Source: Streptomyces triculaminicus
GTDB lineage: Bacteria; Actinomycetota; Actinomycetes; Streptomycetales; Streptomycetaceae
Direction of reading: 5' to 3'
Assembly: GCF_017349075.1 (NCBI RefSeq)
Contig: NZ_JAFMOF010000002.1
Location: 1,674,001 to 1,738,000, forward strand
DNA length: 64,000 bases
The position numbers and the translations under genes were made by a program. Positions 1 through 9,105 of the stretch are shown piece by piece (position 1 is the stretch's first letter; each line of letters opens with the position of its first letter). The notes beneath the pieces were generated by a model. The model saw only the letters and a list, made by a program, of their open reading frames with translations. It searched no databases and had not been told where the DNA came from.

Positions 1-923
1 TTCCGGTGGGCGGCAAGGTCGCCATCCCGCTGAACGGCACGGTCAAGACCGGAACCTCCGGCAGCATCACGTGCGACGCCACGGTCACCTCGGAGACGCG
101 CGCCAACATCGCGACGAAGTACTCCGACTCCGTCACGACGACGGTGACGGCACCGCCGACCGCCGAGGTCCCGCTGGGCATGGGCGGACCGGCCACGGCC
201 GACTCGGGAAAGCCGATCTCCTACACGATGACGGTGGAGAACAAGGGGCCGGGCGCCGTTCCCGCAGCGAAGATCACGGGCACCCTCGCCGCGCACATCA
301 CGGGGGCGAAGTTCGAGACGCCCCAGCTTTCCGGGGGCGCGACGGCCGGCCAGGGCACCGTCTCCGGCACCGACTTCACCCAGCCCCTGAACCTGCCCAA
401 GGGCGGCAAGGCCGTCATCCGCATCACCGGCACGATCGAGCAGAACTTCACCGGCGGCCTCACCAGTACGTCGAAGATCGAGACCCCGGACGTCACCAAC
501 ACCTCGCCGGACAAGACCGGCTCCGTGACGACGACGGTAGCCTCACCGAAGATCGACATCACCATCAAGGCGAAGAACGGCTTCGAGCAGAGCTGGCCCG
601 AGGAGTACAAGGGCTACGTCTGGTCGTACACCTTCACGCTGGCCGCCAGCAAGAACCGTATCCAGCAGTGGCAGCTCTCCTTCGACGGGCTGCCCGCCGG
701 AAGCCGCTTCAACCCGGTGTACAAGGAGCACTGGTACACGGTGGTGAAGGACGGCAGCGCGGACGGGCACGTCATCATCGAGTCGCCCGCGACGGGCCAC
801 AGCATCGAGCCCAACACACCGCTGGACGTGCAGGTGCAGGTGCTGCACCACTCGCTGGCCGAGTCCAACCAGGGCCTGGTCTACAACCTCCAGGGCATCG
901 CCCTGAAGGAGGGGAACAGCTGA
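1..923 (+). CDS. Secreted repeat-type surface protein, C-terminal part (5' end outside window)
   Basis: The reading frame is already open at the left edge (codons precede the GTG at 6), so this is the C-terminal part of a longer protein ending at 923. About 305 residues are visible. The first half looks like DUF11/CARDB-type beta-sandwich repeats: Thr/Gly-rich, with a repeated pattern of alternating hydrophobics and phrases such as YTMTVENKGPG. The last ~110 residues are Trp/Tyr-rich (SYTFTLA, WQLSFDGLP, HWYTVVKDG) and resemble a carbohydrate-binding module of the CBM2 type, but I cannot assign it firmly. No membrane anchor or sortase motif is seen at the C-terminus. An extracellular or wall-associated role is inferred. 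A strong hairpin follows directly. Confidence 0.7.
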   Translation, partial: PVGGKVAIPLNGTVKTGTSGSITCDATVTSETRANIATKYSDSVTTTVTAPPTAEVPLGMGGPATADSGKPISYTMTVENKGPGAVPAAKITGTLAAHITGAKFETPQLSGGATAGQGTVSGTDFTQPLNLPKGGKAVIRITGTIEQNFTGGLTSTSKIETPDVTNTSPDKTGSVTTTVASPKIDITIKAKNGFEQSWPEEYKGYVWSYTFTLAASKNRIQQWQLSFDGLPAGSRFNPVYKEHWYTVVKDGSADGHVIIESPATGHSIEPNTPLDVQVQVLHHSLAESNQGLVYNLQGIALKEGNS

Positions 924-929
924 GACCCG

Positions 930-955
930 GTGGGCCCCGCCTCGGCGGGGCCCAC
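930..955 (+). terminator. Perfect 12-bp hairpin after the surface-protein gene
   Basis: GTGGGCCCCGCC, a two-base loop TC, then the exact reverse complement GGCGGGGCCCAC. It starts 7 bases after the stop codon and lies between two convergent genes. There is no strong T-run, which is usual for Streptomyces terminators. It probably ends transcription from the left and perhaps also from the minus-strand gene at 988. Confidence 0.75.
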
Positions 956-987
956 TTGGGCGGTCGTTCAGCGGCTGGGACAGGGGC

Positions 988-2015
988 CTACTGGAGACCC
1001 CAGAGGTGTGGGTGTCCAGGATCGGCGGGGCAGACGAAGACGTTGAGCTCGCCGTGGCGGCCCACGACGACCTTGGTGGGCATGGCAAACGGGTGCGGGG
1101 CGAGGTCTCGTTCCTCGAGCGGCTTCCAGCTGCCGCTGCCGCCGTCCCACTCGGAACCGTCGATGGTCAGCAGCAGATCCATCGGTACCTTGCAGGTCGG
1201 GCAGTCCATCGGGTACGGGTCGGTCCTGTGCCAGGAGGCGAAGCCGCCGACGCGCCAGCCGGGCGGGATGGACAGGTCGTACTGGTACCCCACCGGCTCG
1301 CCGGCGTCGTCGCCCACGCGCTCGGCCTCCGCTTCGCGGGCCTCCTCCCAGGCGTCGAGCCGGGCGCACAGCTCCTCGGGCAGGACGCCGGCGAAGGGGT
1401 ACGTGCGTACCTGCTCCGGATGCAGCACGCAGGTCTCGGGTACGTACGAGTCGGAACCTACGAGCTGCGGCAGCGGCGGCGTGCCGAGCACCTCACCGAC
1501 CTCGCCGACCTGCGCCAGCGCAGATGGAGCAGGGGCTCGTAGCGGCCCGGGCCGTGCGCGCTGAAGGGACACCAGAAGACCTGGAGCAGGTCACAGCCGT
1601 CAGGGCCCGGCGGGAGGTCGGGGACGTCCCGCCGGTACAGCTGGGCGAGTGCGATGAGCGGCAGCGGATCGCACTCGCGGGCCTCCGGGTTCCGGTGGGT
1701 GCGGCGGAGCTCGTCCAGCAGTTGCTGTTGCTCCTGCGTGAGTCCCGAGAACCGTCCGCCGGCCCACGCGGTGGCCAGGAGGTCCCGCTCCTGGCGGATG
1801 TCCGCGATGCGCCGCCCTCGTCCGCGCCCATGGGCCTCATCACAGACCGGCCACGGCTCGTCCACGGGCCAGAGCATCGGCCCACCCACGGAGCTGTCCG
1901 ACACGGCCGGGCTGCCCGGGCGCGGGTGCAGCCGCGTCGTCGTGCCGCGGTACGCGGCCAACTCCAGAAAGAGCGCCTCGACATCGAGGGGGCGCGGCGG
2001 CGTCGTCCTGGTCAT
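988..2015 (-). pseudogene. DUF1963-like protein, interrupted by a one-base frameshift near 1508-1517
   Basis: Two overlapping minus-strand frames make one protein. The upstream frame (start ATG at 2015) gives MTRTTPPRPLDVEALF through a section with WPVDEPWPVCDE and DLLQVFWCPFSAHGPGRYEPLLHLRW. The downstream frame carries on with QVGEVGEVLGTPP, then PPGWRVGGFASWH, a CPTC motif and EWDGGSGSW to the stop at 988. These conserved Trp/Cys-rich phrases are typical of DUF1963-like proteins of Streptomyces, whose function is unknown. Adding one base at about 1508-1517 restores a continuous frame of ~342 residues (for example CGCAGG to CGCCAGG, giving LRWRQVGEV). This is either a true frameshift or a sequencing indel. 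No clear ribosome binding site was found. Confidence 0.7.
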
Positions 2016-2149
2016 GGGCAGGACTCTAAGCCTGATCTTTATCTTCATCTTCCGTGCCGTGCCGGGAGTAAGGGCGAGGGCTCAGCGGGGGATGAGACCC
2101 CCGTGGATATGAGGAGACATGCCCGCCGGGCTTGTGGAAGGCTGTCGGC

Positions 2150-2515
2150 ATGCTTGATCACATAGCGATTCAGGTACGGGACGTCGCAGCGTGCGCTGAC
2201 TTCTATGATGCGGTCCTCGCACCGCTCGGCGGCAAGCGGACGAAGGAGTTCGGCGACTTCGTCAGCTTCGGTACCACTGGGCACAGCCTCTGGCTTGTCC
2301 CCGTCGACGAAGACAGTAAAGCTCGTGAGGTGCATCTCGCGTTCGCTGCGGCCGACCGCGTGGCCGTTGACGCGTTTCATGCCGCTGCGGTTGCAGCCGG
2401 CGCCGAGTCCCTGCACGCACCACAGCTTTGGCCCCAGTACCACGAGTCATACTACGGTGCTTTTGTTCGCGATCCCGACGGCAATAACGTCGAAGCCGTC
2501 TGCCACGCACCGTAG
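2150..2515 (+). CDS. VOC/glyoxalase-fold family protein
   Basis: A 121-residue single-domain protein beginning MLDHIAIQVRDVAACADFYD, the usual first beta-alpha unit of the vicinal oxygen chelate superfamily. It ends YGAFVRDPDGNNVEAVCH, the family's C-terminal signature. Candidate metal ligands are His4 near the N-terminus and the Glu of NNVEAV. Length matches single-module glyoxalase/bleomycin-resistance-like proteins. The substrate cannot be read from the sequence; relatives include lactoylglutathione lyases and catechol dioxygenase-like proteins. The ATG at 2150 is chosen because the domain starts immediately there. The gene is monocistronic and convergent with the permease gene at 2732. 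Confidence 0.85.
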   Translation: MLDHIAIQVRDVAACADFYDAVLAPLGGKRTKEFGDFVSFGTTGHSLWLVPVDEDSKAREVHLAFAAADRVAVDAFHAAAVAAGAESLHAPQLWPQYHESYYGAFVRDPDGNNVEAVCHAP

Positions 2516-2731
2516 TCGGTCGCACGCCCGCGCCTCGGCCGGGCTGTGAGAGCCGGCCGGAGTCCTGTCCGGCTGCACTGCCTTCTGCTTGCGGAACCGC
2601 ATGCCGCCGGTGAGTTCGCCCGGCCCGATACCTCCGCCCTGATCACCCAAGCGCTGGGCCCCACCGTCGTCCGTTCGAGAAGTCGACAGTGAGGCCCAGG
2701 CGGTGGCACGGCGGCTCAGGGGACCGGGGTG

Positions 2732-5296
2732 TCACGCCTTCGCGACGGCCTCCAGCGGGCTCAGGGCGGCTGCCCGGCGGGCCGGGACGGCGGCCGCGAC
2801 CGAGCCGATCGCGAGGGAGAGCAGGCACACGAGGAGCAGCGTCCCCCAGGGCAGGGCCAAGGAGTACTGCTCCATCGCGCCGTTGGCCAGCGAGCCGACG
2901 GCCCAGGCGCTGAACAGCCCGCCTGCCAGGCCGAGGAGAGTACCGAACGCGGCGACGGTGACCGCTTCCAGGCGGATCATCCGCCGGATGCCGGCGCGGT
3001 CCATGCCGATGGCGCGCAGTACGCCGATCTCGCGGGTGCGTTCGGCGACCGACATGGCCAGGGTGTTCACGATGCCCAGCGAGGCGATCACGACGCCGAT
3101 GGCGAGGAGCCCGTACACGAGGGTGAGCAGCTCGCCCATGGTGCCGGCGGCCTCTCGGACGAGTGCCTTTCGGTCCTGCACCTTCAGCAGCGGGTTGTTG
3201 CCCACGGCGGTGCGCAGCCGGTCCTCGGTGGTCTTGGAGATCGCGCCGCTGTCGGTGCGCACGAGGATCCGCTGGACGGAGCCGGGCTTGAAGCTGTTCT
3301 GCTGCACTTCGGTACGGGAGCCGAGTACGTCGTCGGCGATGGGGTTGTCCTTGTAGACGGCCACCACGGTGTACTTCCTGAAGTCCTGGCTGCGGCCCAT
3401 GCCGGCGTTGATCCTGCCGCCCGTGTTCACGCCGTGTTCGCGGGCGATGGTGCTGGAGACGGCGATCCGGCCCGGCCCGAGGTCCGCGAGGGAACCGCTG
3501 GTGAGGTCGAGCTTCATGACGTCCTTCACGGTGTCGGGCTCGACGCCGGAGATGCCCTGGACGCTGCCGCCGATGACCACGGTGGAGTCGGCCACGGCAG
3601 TCGCGGTCCGTACCCCGGGGGTGTCCGCCACGCGCTGTACGGCGGACGGGTCGATGGCGATCATGGGGGTGCGGGTGCCGATCACGTAGTCGGCGCCGAG
3701 GCCGGCCGCGGCCTGGTGGTCGAGCGCCTGTCCGGTGGAGTTGCCGAGGACGGCGAGACCGGCGACCAGTGCCGTGCTGATCATCAGGGCGGAGGCGGTG
3801 GCCGCGGTGCGCCGCGGGTCGCGCAGCGCGTTCTCCTGCGCGAGATGGCCGGTGATCCCGAAGCGGCGGGTCAGCCGTCCGGTCAGCCGGATCACGGGGG
3901 TGGCGAGCAGCGGCGCCAGCACGATCATGGCGATGACGAGGACGGCGCAGCCGAGCATCGCGCTGTTGAGGTTCTTCTCCGAGGCGTCCTTCGCTCCCGT
4001 GAGCGAGATCAGCAGGCCGGCGCCGACGACGAGGAGGACGAGGCCGGCCACGGCGCGGATTCGGGACCGGGTGGCGGAGGGCGGCTGTTCGGCCGAGCGC
4101 ATCGCCTCGATGGGCGCGACCTTCGCGGCCCTGCGGGAGGGCAGCCACGCGGCGAGCATGGTGACGCCCACGCCCACGCCGAGCGCCGCCACGATGGAGC
4201 GCGGACCGATCACCAGGGGGCCGCGGGGCAGCGGGTCGGCGCTGGTGCCCAGGACGTCGGGCAGCACCGAGGCGATGCCCAGGCCGACGGCGAATCCGGC
4301 CGCCGACGCGGCGAGGCCGACCAGGAGGGCCTCCCAGAGCACGGAGCGGACCACCTGACGGCGCGAGGCGCCGATCGCCCGCAGCAGCGCGATCTCGCGA
4401 GTGCGCCGGGTGATGAGCATGGTGAAGGTGTTGACGACGAGGAACGAGCCGATGAACAGCGAGACCCCGGCGAAGACCAGCGGCAGCTTCTTGTAGCCAC
4501 GGGTCATGGTGTCGACGTTGGTGGCCTGCTGGGCGGCCTGGGCGCTGCCGCTGGTGGCCTCGGCCCGGTCGGCCGGGAGCATGGCGGTGACCCGGTTGGA
4601 GAGCTCGACCTGGTGGGTGCCGGGCGTGGCGGACAGGTCGATTCCGGTGTAGTGGCCCGGGGTGGCGAAAAGGCGCTGGGCGGTCGCCTTGTCGAACAAG
4701 GCGAGGGTGCCGCCGGCGGTCACCCGGGAGTCCTTGGTGCTGACGATGCCGACGAGCCGCTTGGTCATGACCGGGCCGTCCGTGGCCAGCGTGACCGTGC
4801 TGCCGATACGGAGGTGGCCCGCGGCGGCGGTCCCGCTGTCCACGGCCAGTTCGCCGCCGTTCGTGGGGGCGTGGCCCTTGACCAGCGGATAGAGGCTGTC
4901 CTTGCCGTCCGCGCCGGGTACGTAGGCGGCGGCCAGGTGCGCCCACGCCTTGTCGGCCCGCATCGGAGTGCCGTCGGCGGCGTTCAGGGTGGCCGAGCCG
5001 TCGGCCGAGGGCCGCACGGCGGCGACACCGGGTACGTCGGCCAGCTTCCGTACGAGCGCGTCGTCGAGCACGCTGGTGTGCTCGTTCGCGGCGGCCCCCG
5101 GCGGGGGCTCCTTCGCGGTCACGGTGACCGCGATGCCCGCGAAGTTCTGCGACGCGGCGGCGCGGTAGGCCGCGGCGGAGGAGTCCGCGAAGACGAGGGT
5201 GCCGGAGACGAACGCGACACCCAGGCAGACCGCGAGGACGGTCATGACCAGACGGGCCTTGTGCGCCAGGACGTTGCGCAGGGCTGTTCTCAGCAT
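2732..5296 (-). CDS. ABC transporter permease, FtsX/MacB family
   Basis: An 854-residue protein with the N-terminal membrane segment of FtsX-type permeases (LRTALRNVLAHKARLVMTVL, then AVCLGVAFVSGTLVF), a large extracytoplasmic region, and two FtsX modules. Each module carries the typical cytoplasmic phrase: RRTREIALLRAIGASRRQV in the first and ERTREIGVLRAIGMDRAGI in the second. This is the long, duplicated-FtsX form common in actinobacteria. Such proteins pair with a LolD/MacB-like ATPase and act in mechanotransmission or efflux of peptides and lipids at the membrane, rather than classical import. The partner ATPase lies 115 bases upstream in the same direction, and a two-component system lies beyond that. 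A role in envelope or antimicrobial-peptide stress is inferred from that arrangement. Confidence 0.9.
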   Translation of the reverse strand: MLRTALRNVLAHKARLVMTVLAVCLGVAFVSGTLVFADSSAAAYRAAASQNFAGIAVTVTAKEPPPGAAANEHTSVLDDALVRKLADVPGVAAVRPSADGSATLNAADGTPMRADKAWAHLAAAYVPGADGKDSLYPLVKGHAPTNGGELAVDSGTAAAGHLRIGSTVTLATDGPVMTKRLVGIVSTKDSRVTAGGTLALFDKATAQRLFATPGHYTGIDLSATPGTHQVELSNRVTAMLPADRAEATSGSAQAAQQATNVDTMTRGYKKLPLVFAGVSLFIGSFLVVNTFTMLITRRTREIALLRAIGASRRQVVRSVLWEALLVGLAASAAGFAVGLGIASVLPDVLGTSADPLPRGPLVIGPRSIVAALGVGVGVTMLAAWLPSRRAAKVAPIEAMRSAEQPPSATRSRIRAVAGLVLLVVGAGLLISLTGAKDASEKNLNSAMLGCAVLVIAMIVLAPLLATPVIRLTGRLTRRFGITGHLAQENALRDPRRTAATASALMISTALVAGLAVLGNSTGQALDHQAAAGLGADYVIGTRTPMIAIDPSAVQRVADTPGVRTATAVADSTVVIGGSVQGISGVEPDTVKDVMKLDLTSGSLADLGPGRIAVSSTIAREHGVNTGGRINAGMGRSQDFRKYTVVAVYKDNPIADDVLGSRTEVQQNSFKPGSVQRILVRTDSGAISKTTEDRLRTAVGNNPLLKVQDRKALVREAAGTMGELLTLVYGLLAIGVVIASLGIVNTLAMSVAERTREIGVLRAIGMDRAGIRRMIRLEAVTVAAFGTLLGLAGGLFSAWAVGSLANGAMEQYSLALPWGTLLLVCLLSLAIGSVAAAVPARRAAALSPLEAVAKA

Positions 5297-5411
5297 GGGC
5301 AGCTTTCGGGAACGGGGGAGGGGCGGGGACGTACGGCGCGGGTGCGCGGGGCCTGGAGGCGGGGTCGACGGATCCGAGCGGATGGCTCGCCCGGCACCGG
5401 TGTGCGGCGGG

Positions 5412-6224
5412 TCAGCTGGTGCGTGAGCCGGTGTCGAAGGCGGGGGTCTGGGGGTTCCCCCCGGAAAGACGCAGCATCCGGTCCAGGACCCGGTCCGGGG
5501 TGGGACGCGTCATCTCGTCGACCAGGCGGCCGTCGGAGAGGAAGACCACGCGGTCGGCGTAGCCGGCGGCGACGGGGTCGTGGGTGACCATGACCACGGT
5601 CTGGCCCAGGTCGCGTACGGAGTCGCGCAGGAAGCCGAGGACCTCGGCCCCGGCGCGGGAGTCGAGGTTGCCGGTGGGCTCGTCGCCGAAGATGATCGCG
5701 GGCCGGGAGGCCAGGGCGCGGGCCACCGCGACGCGCTGCTGCTGCCCGCCGGACAGCTGTGCGGGCCGGTGGTCGAGGCGCTGGGAGAGGCCGACCATGG
5801 CGATGACGCGGTCCAGCCACTGCCGGTCCGGGCGGCGTCCGGCGATGGTCAGCGGCAGCGTGATGTTCTCCAGCGCGGTCAGCGTCGGCAGCAGGTTGAA
5901 CGCCTGGAAGATGAAGCCGATCCGATCGCGGCGCAGCTCGGTGAGCTGCCGGTCGTTGAGCGTGCTCAGTTCGGTGGTGCCGATGCGCACGGAGCCGGAA
6001 CTGGGCGAGTCGAGCCCGGCGGCGCAGTGCATCAGGGTGGACTTGCCGCAGCCGGAAGGGCCCATGATCGCGGTGAACTCGCCCTCGCGGAAGTCGATCC
6101 CGACCCCGTCCAGGGCTACGACCTGGGTGTCGCCGCTTCCGTAGACCTTCGTCAGGCCGACGGTGGCGGCCGCGATCCCCGGCGTCGTGTGCAGCGCGTG
6201 CGGGGCAAAGGGATCGACGATCAC
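5412..6224 (-). CDS. ABC transporter ATP-binding protein (LolD/MacB type)
   Basis: 270 residues with all ATPase motifs. The Walker A is GPSGCGKST, the signature is LSGGQQQRVAVARALASRPA, the Walker B is IIFGDEPTGNLDS, and the H-loop is VVMVTHDPVAAGYADR. The N-terminus AAATVGLTKVYGSGDTQVVALDG is typical of the LolD/MacB/FtsE group that works with FtsX-like permeases, and the permease follows on the same strand at 5296. The ATG at 6224 is preceded by GAGGAGC. A palindrome and a 17-bp direct repeat lie just upstream (6235-6263 and 6325-6367), suggesting the transporter has its own regulated promoter even though the kinase gene ends only 150 bases upstream. Confidence 0.93.
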   Translation of the reverse strand: MIVDPFAPHALHTTPGIAAATVGLTKVYGSGDTQVVALDGVGIDFREGEFTAIMGPSGCGKSTLMHCAAGLDSPSSGSVRIGTTELSTLNDRQLTELRRDRIGFIFQAFNLLPTLTALENITLPLTIAGRRPDRQWLDRVIAMVGLSQRLDHRPAQLSGGQQQRVAVARALASRPAIIFGDEPTGNLDSRAGAEVLGFLRDSVRDLGQTVVMVTHDPVAAGYADRVVFLSDGRLVDEMTRPTPDRVLDRMLRLSGGNPQTPAFDTGSRTS

Positions 6225-6234
6225 AGGGGCTCCT

Positions 6235-6263
6235 CTTCGAGTGCGGAAAGATGCACTTCGAAG
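6235..6263. promoter_or_regulatory. Near-palindrome upstream of the ABC ATPase start
   Basis: The arms CTTCGAGTGC and GCACTTCGAAG are reverse complements apart from one inserted base, around an 8-base spacer. The element starts 11 bases upstream of the ATPase start codon, where it could be an operator or a leader hairpin. No regulator is assigned from sequence alone. Confidence 0.4.
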
Positions 6264-6324
6264 GGTGCCGGGGGAACGTATCGGGGCCTGGACCGCTGTG
6301 TATCAGCGTCCGCGCCGCTTTGTA

Positions 6325-6367
6325 GCAGTTGTGTAGGGGCCGGGTCGATAGCGGTTGTGCAGGGGCC
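6325..6367. promoter_or_regulatory. 17-bp direct repeat upstream of the ABC operon
   Basis: GCAGTTGTGTAGGGGCC at 6325-6341 and GCGGTTGTGCAGGGGCC at 6351-6367 match at 15 of 17 positions, with starts 26 bases apart. OmpR/PhoP-family regulators usually bind direct repeats, and such a regulator is encoded at 7691. This is therefore a candidate binding site for it. The second copy ends 8 bases before the kinase stop codon position, so it lies in the gap between kinase and ATPase. Confidence 0.4.
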
Positions 6368-6374
6368 CGGGTGG

Positions 6375-7694
6375 TCAGGCCGGCAGGCGCAGGGTGGCGA
6401 CGGCGCCGCCGTCCGGGGCGTTGTCCAGACGCAGCTCGGCGCCGAGAAGCCGGGCCTGTCCCAGGGCGATGGTCAGGCCCAGGCCGTGGCCCGAGCCGCG
6501 CTCCGTCGCGCCCGTGTGGAACCGGCGCGGGCCATGGAGCAGCAGGTCCGCCGGGAAGCCGGGGCCGTGGTCGCGCACGACGACCGTACGGCCCTCGACG
6601 GTGACCTGCACGGGGGTGTCCCCGTGCCGGTGGGCGTTGACGACGAGGTTGCTGACGATCCGCTCCAGGCGGCGAGGGTCGGTCTCCACGGTCGTGGCGT
6701 CTTCTACGTGCTGCGTGTCGGCATACTCTGCGCGCTGCGCGCCGCCGACGGTGACCTCGGCGTCGAAGCCGGTGCGCGCCACGGCGTCGGAGACGACAGC
6801 GCCGAGCGGCACCCGGGCATGGACCGGTTGTTCGGCACCCGCGTCCAGCCGGGAGATCTCCAGCAGGTCCGCGACCAGACCGCGCAGATCACGCACCCGG
6901 GCACGGATCAGATCCTCCGTCTCACCGGGCGGCAGCAGGTCGGTGGCGGCCAGCAGACCGCCGACGGGGGTACGCAGCTCGTGGGCCACGTCCGCGGTGA
7001 ACTGGCGCTCGGTGCGTAGCCGCCGGCCGAGGCTGTCGGCCATGAGGTCGACGGTGGCGGCGATGTCGGCCACCTCGTCGCCGCCCTTGGTGGGCCCGGT
7101 CCGGGCGTCGAGGTCCCCGGCGACGATCCGGCCCGCGGTCTCGGAGACCCGCCGCAGTCGGCGGCCGAGCAGCCCGGCCCCGTACACCGCCAGGGGCACG
7201 GCCGCCGCGAGCGCGACCAGCGAGGCCAACGTCACGGTCACGTCGAGCTGGCGCAGGGTGTGGAGATCCGGGCTCATGTTGACCTGGACGGCAAGGACCG
7301 GGCTGCCCGGGCCGCCGGTCCGCTGGGCTGCCCAGACGCTCGGGCCCAGGTTTCCCTCGACGCGCCCGTCGTAGGCCGTGTGCCGGTCGCCGTCGGCCGG
7401 GTGGCGCAGTACGACGGGCAGCTCGGCCGGATCGAGCTCGGCGCCGTCCGCGAGCGTTCCGGTACGCCGGTAGACGTCCATGGCCGAGTACACGGTGTTG
7501 AAGGCTCGTGCTCCGGCCCGGTCGCGGATGTCCTGCGCGGTCCATAGGTGCACCAGCACGCCCACCGCCACCGCCACCAGGCACGCTGTGGCGGCGGCCA
7601 GCGCGGCGATCTTCCAGCGCAGGTACGTGCGGGCCGGCCGTCGCAGCCGGTGGAACGGACGCACTGGCCTCTGGAACGGACGCATTGGCCTCAT
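6375..7694 (-). CDS. Sensor histidine kinase (CseC/VanS-like)
   Basis: 439 residues: a basic N-terminus, a membrane segment (KIAALAAATACLVAVAVGVL), a ~110-residue extracytoplasmic sensor, a second membrane segment (LVALAAAVPLAVYGAGLLG), and a HAMP linker. Then come the HisKA phosphoacceptor box FTADVAHELRTPVGGL, the N box NLVVNAHRHG, the G1 box VRDHGPGFP and the G2 box GSGHGLGLTIA. Its ATG at 7694 overlaps the stop of the response regulator (ATGA), so the two are translationally coupled. Kinases of this build paired with an ABC/FtsX module commonly sense cell-wall or peptide antibiotics. The ligand here is unknown. Confidence 0.92.
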   Translation of the reverse strand: MRPMRPFQRPVRPFHRLRRPARTYLRWKIAALAAATACLVAVAVGVLVHLWTAQDIRDRAGARAFNTVYSAMDVYRRTGTLADGAELDPAELPVVLRHPADGDRHTAYDGRVEGNLGPSVWAAQRTGGPGSPVLAVQVNMSPDLHTLRQLDVTVTLASLVALAAAVPLAVYGAGLLGRRLRRVSETAGRIVAGDLDARTGPTKGGDEVADIAATVDLMADSLGRRLRTERQFTADVAHELRTPVGGLLAATDLLPPGETEDLIRARVRDLRGLVADLLEISRLDAGAEQPVHARVPLGAVVSDAVARTGFDAEVTVGGAQRAEYADTQHVEDATTVETDPRRLERIVSNLVVNAHRHGDTPVQVTVEGRTVVVRDHGPGFPADLLLHGPRRFHTGATERGSGHGLGLTIALGQARLLGAELRLDNAPDGGAVATLRLPA

Positions 7695-8434
7695 CGCCTG
7701 AGCTTGTAGCCGAAGCCGCGGACCGTCTCGATCCGCTCCCGCCCCAGCTTCTTGCGCAGCCGTTGCACGCACAGGTCCACGACGCGGCTGTCGCCGTCCC
7801 AGCCGTACTCCCAGACGTTGCGCAGCAGGGTGTGCCGCTCCAGTACGACGCCCGGGTGGGCGGCGAACTCCAGCAGCAGCTTCAGTTCGGTCGGGGTCAA
7901 CGCCACCGGGCTTCCGGAGAGGGACACCTCCATGCCGGCCGTGTCGATGGTCAGGTCCCCGAATACCAGCACCTCCGCCTCGGACTCGGACGGCGGCTTC
8001 TCGCCCGCGGCCTGCTCGGGTCCTGGGGCGGCTGAGTAGGTCGCCCGCCGCAGCAGGGAGCGAATGCGCGCCACGAGCACGTAAGTGTCCACGGGCTTGA
8101 CCACGTAGTCGTCCGCCCCGGCCTCCAGGCCGGCGACGACATCGAGCCCGTCGCCGCGAGCGGACATCATCAAGACGGGCACCAAGCTGGTCTCCCGGAC
8201 CCTGCGGCACAGGCCGATCCCGTCCAGACCGGGCAGCATCACATCCAGGATCAGCAGGTCGAAGCTCTCGTCACGAAAGAGCTCGAGCCCGGTAAGACCG
8301 TCGGCCGCGGCCTTCATCTCGTAGCCGTAGCGCTCCAGGGCGACGGTGAAGGACCGGCGCATCAGGTCGTCGTCCTCCACCAGCAACACGCGAACAGGTC
8401 GCGAAGAGACCCCAGCGGGGGTGGGCGAGGACAC
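7691..8434 (-). CDS. Response regulator, OmpR/PhoP family (CseB-like)
   Basis: 247 residues. The receiver domain has the acidic pair in VLLVEDDDLM, the phospho-acceptor Asp in LLILDVMLPGLDG, the Ser of MMSARGD and the Lys of DDYVVKPVD. A winged-helix output domain follows, with LTPTELKLLLEFAAHPG, SRVVDLCVQRLRKKLG and ETVRGFGYKL at the C-terminus. The overall sequence is close to CseB, the Streptomyces cell-envelope-stress regulator, but it lacks the sigma-E neighbourhood of the cse locus, so I treat it as a paralogue. The start is a GTG at 8434. It is first in a likely RR-HK-ABC set reading leftwards. Confidence 0.92.
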   Translation of the reverse strand: MSSPTPAGVSSRPVRVLLVEDDDLMRRSFTVALERYGYEMKAAADGLTGLELFRDESFDLLILDVMLPGLDGIGLCRRVRETSLVPVLMMSARGDGLDVVAGLEAGADDYVVKPVDTYVLVARIRSLLRRATYSAAPGPEQAAGEKPPSESEAEVLVFGDLTIDTAGMEVSLSGSPVALTPTELKLLLEFAAHPGVVLERHTLLRNVWEYGWDGDSRVVDLCVQRLRKKLGRERIETVRGFGYKLRR

Positions 8435-9105
8435 GGGCGGAGGACTCCTGTTCGTACGGGCCAGGTGGGACGGCGGTCCTGGCTGCGCTTACGACTCATG
8501 CGCAGCCGGCGACCCGAAAGGAACGATACGACAGACGTCGCCGGGTACAGCCAGGTCGCACAGCGGACACGCGTGACCCCTGTGCAGGGTCTCCTCCATC
8601 AGTAAACCCGCAGGTCAGGTTGGGTGGCACCGGGCCTTGCGGGGCTTCCGTCGCCGCGGCCCGGCGCGCTGTTTTGATGGACAACCAAGCGCTTCCTGAT
8701 ACCCACCGGATACAAAACCCCGGCGCGAGTTTTCGGGGGGTTGAAGTTGTCGTGGCGGCAGCTTCTACCGTCCTGACCAGGGCCGGAGAGGCGGGCCGGC
8801 CCGGCGAGGTGTTCGTGAGGAAGAGGAAGGGGCGCGGGTGAGGGACTGGCCGTTCGCGGAGGTCCGCCGGCCCGGATCGGCAGCAACGGCCACCGGTACT
8901 ACGCAGAGCGCCAGCTCGTGCTGCTGCAGCAGATCCTCGTGTTGCGTCCGGGGCGCTGGTGGTGCCCTGCCCTGTTATCCGCTGCGGCTTGTCTGCTGCT
9001 CCTGCTCAGTCAGTGTGCGGACCCTGACCGGTGGTGCCATAGCTGCCGCCCCGTGCTGGTCGGAGACCAGCTACGTTCCACCAGCACAACGAGCGACTCG
9101 AGTCG
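8435..9105. other. Gene-poor interval
   Basis: About 670 bases between the response regulator and the secreted-protein gene. It must hold the regulator's promoter. The only recognisable coding trace is a MerR-family fragment at about 8861-8947 (separate entry). No other convincing gene, tRNA or repeat was seen. Confidence 0.5.
8861..8947 (+). pseudogene. MerR-family regulator fragment
   Basis: One plus-strand frame gives GPPARIGSNGHRYYAERQL followed by VLLQQILVLR. This is the second half of the MerR winged-helix domain (wing plus helix, normally RxGxNGYRYY...LxLLQQI). The frame before it lacks the HTH start and the frame after it turns into unrelated sequence, so only about 29 codons survive. 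It is a decayed or truncated gene and makes no functional regulator. Confidence 0.6.

Noticed and set aside
2729..5587. 952-codon plus-strand frame opposite the FtsX permease
   Set aside because: Shadow frame rich in Gly/Asp/Arg/His with no domain; the opposite strand encodes a clear permease.
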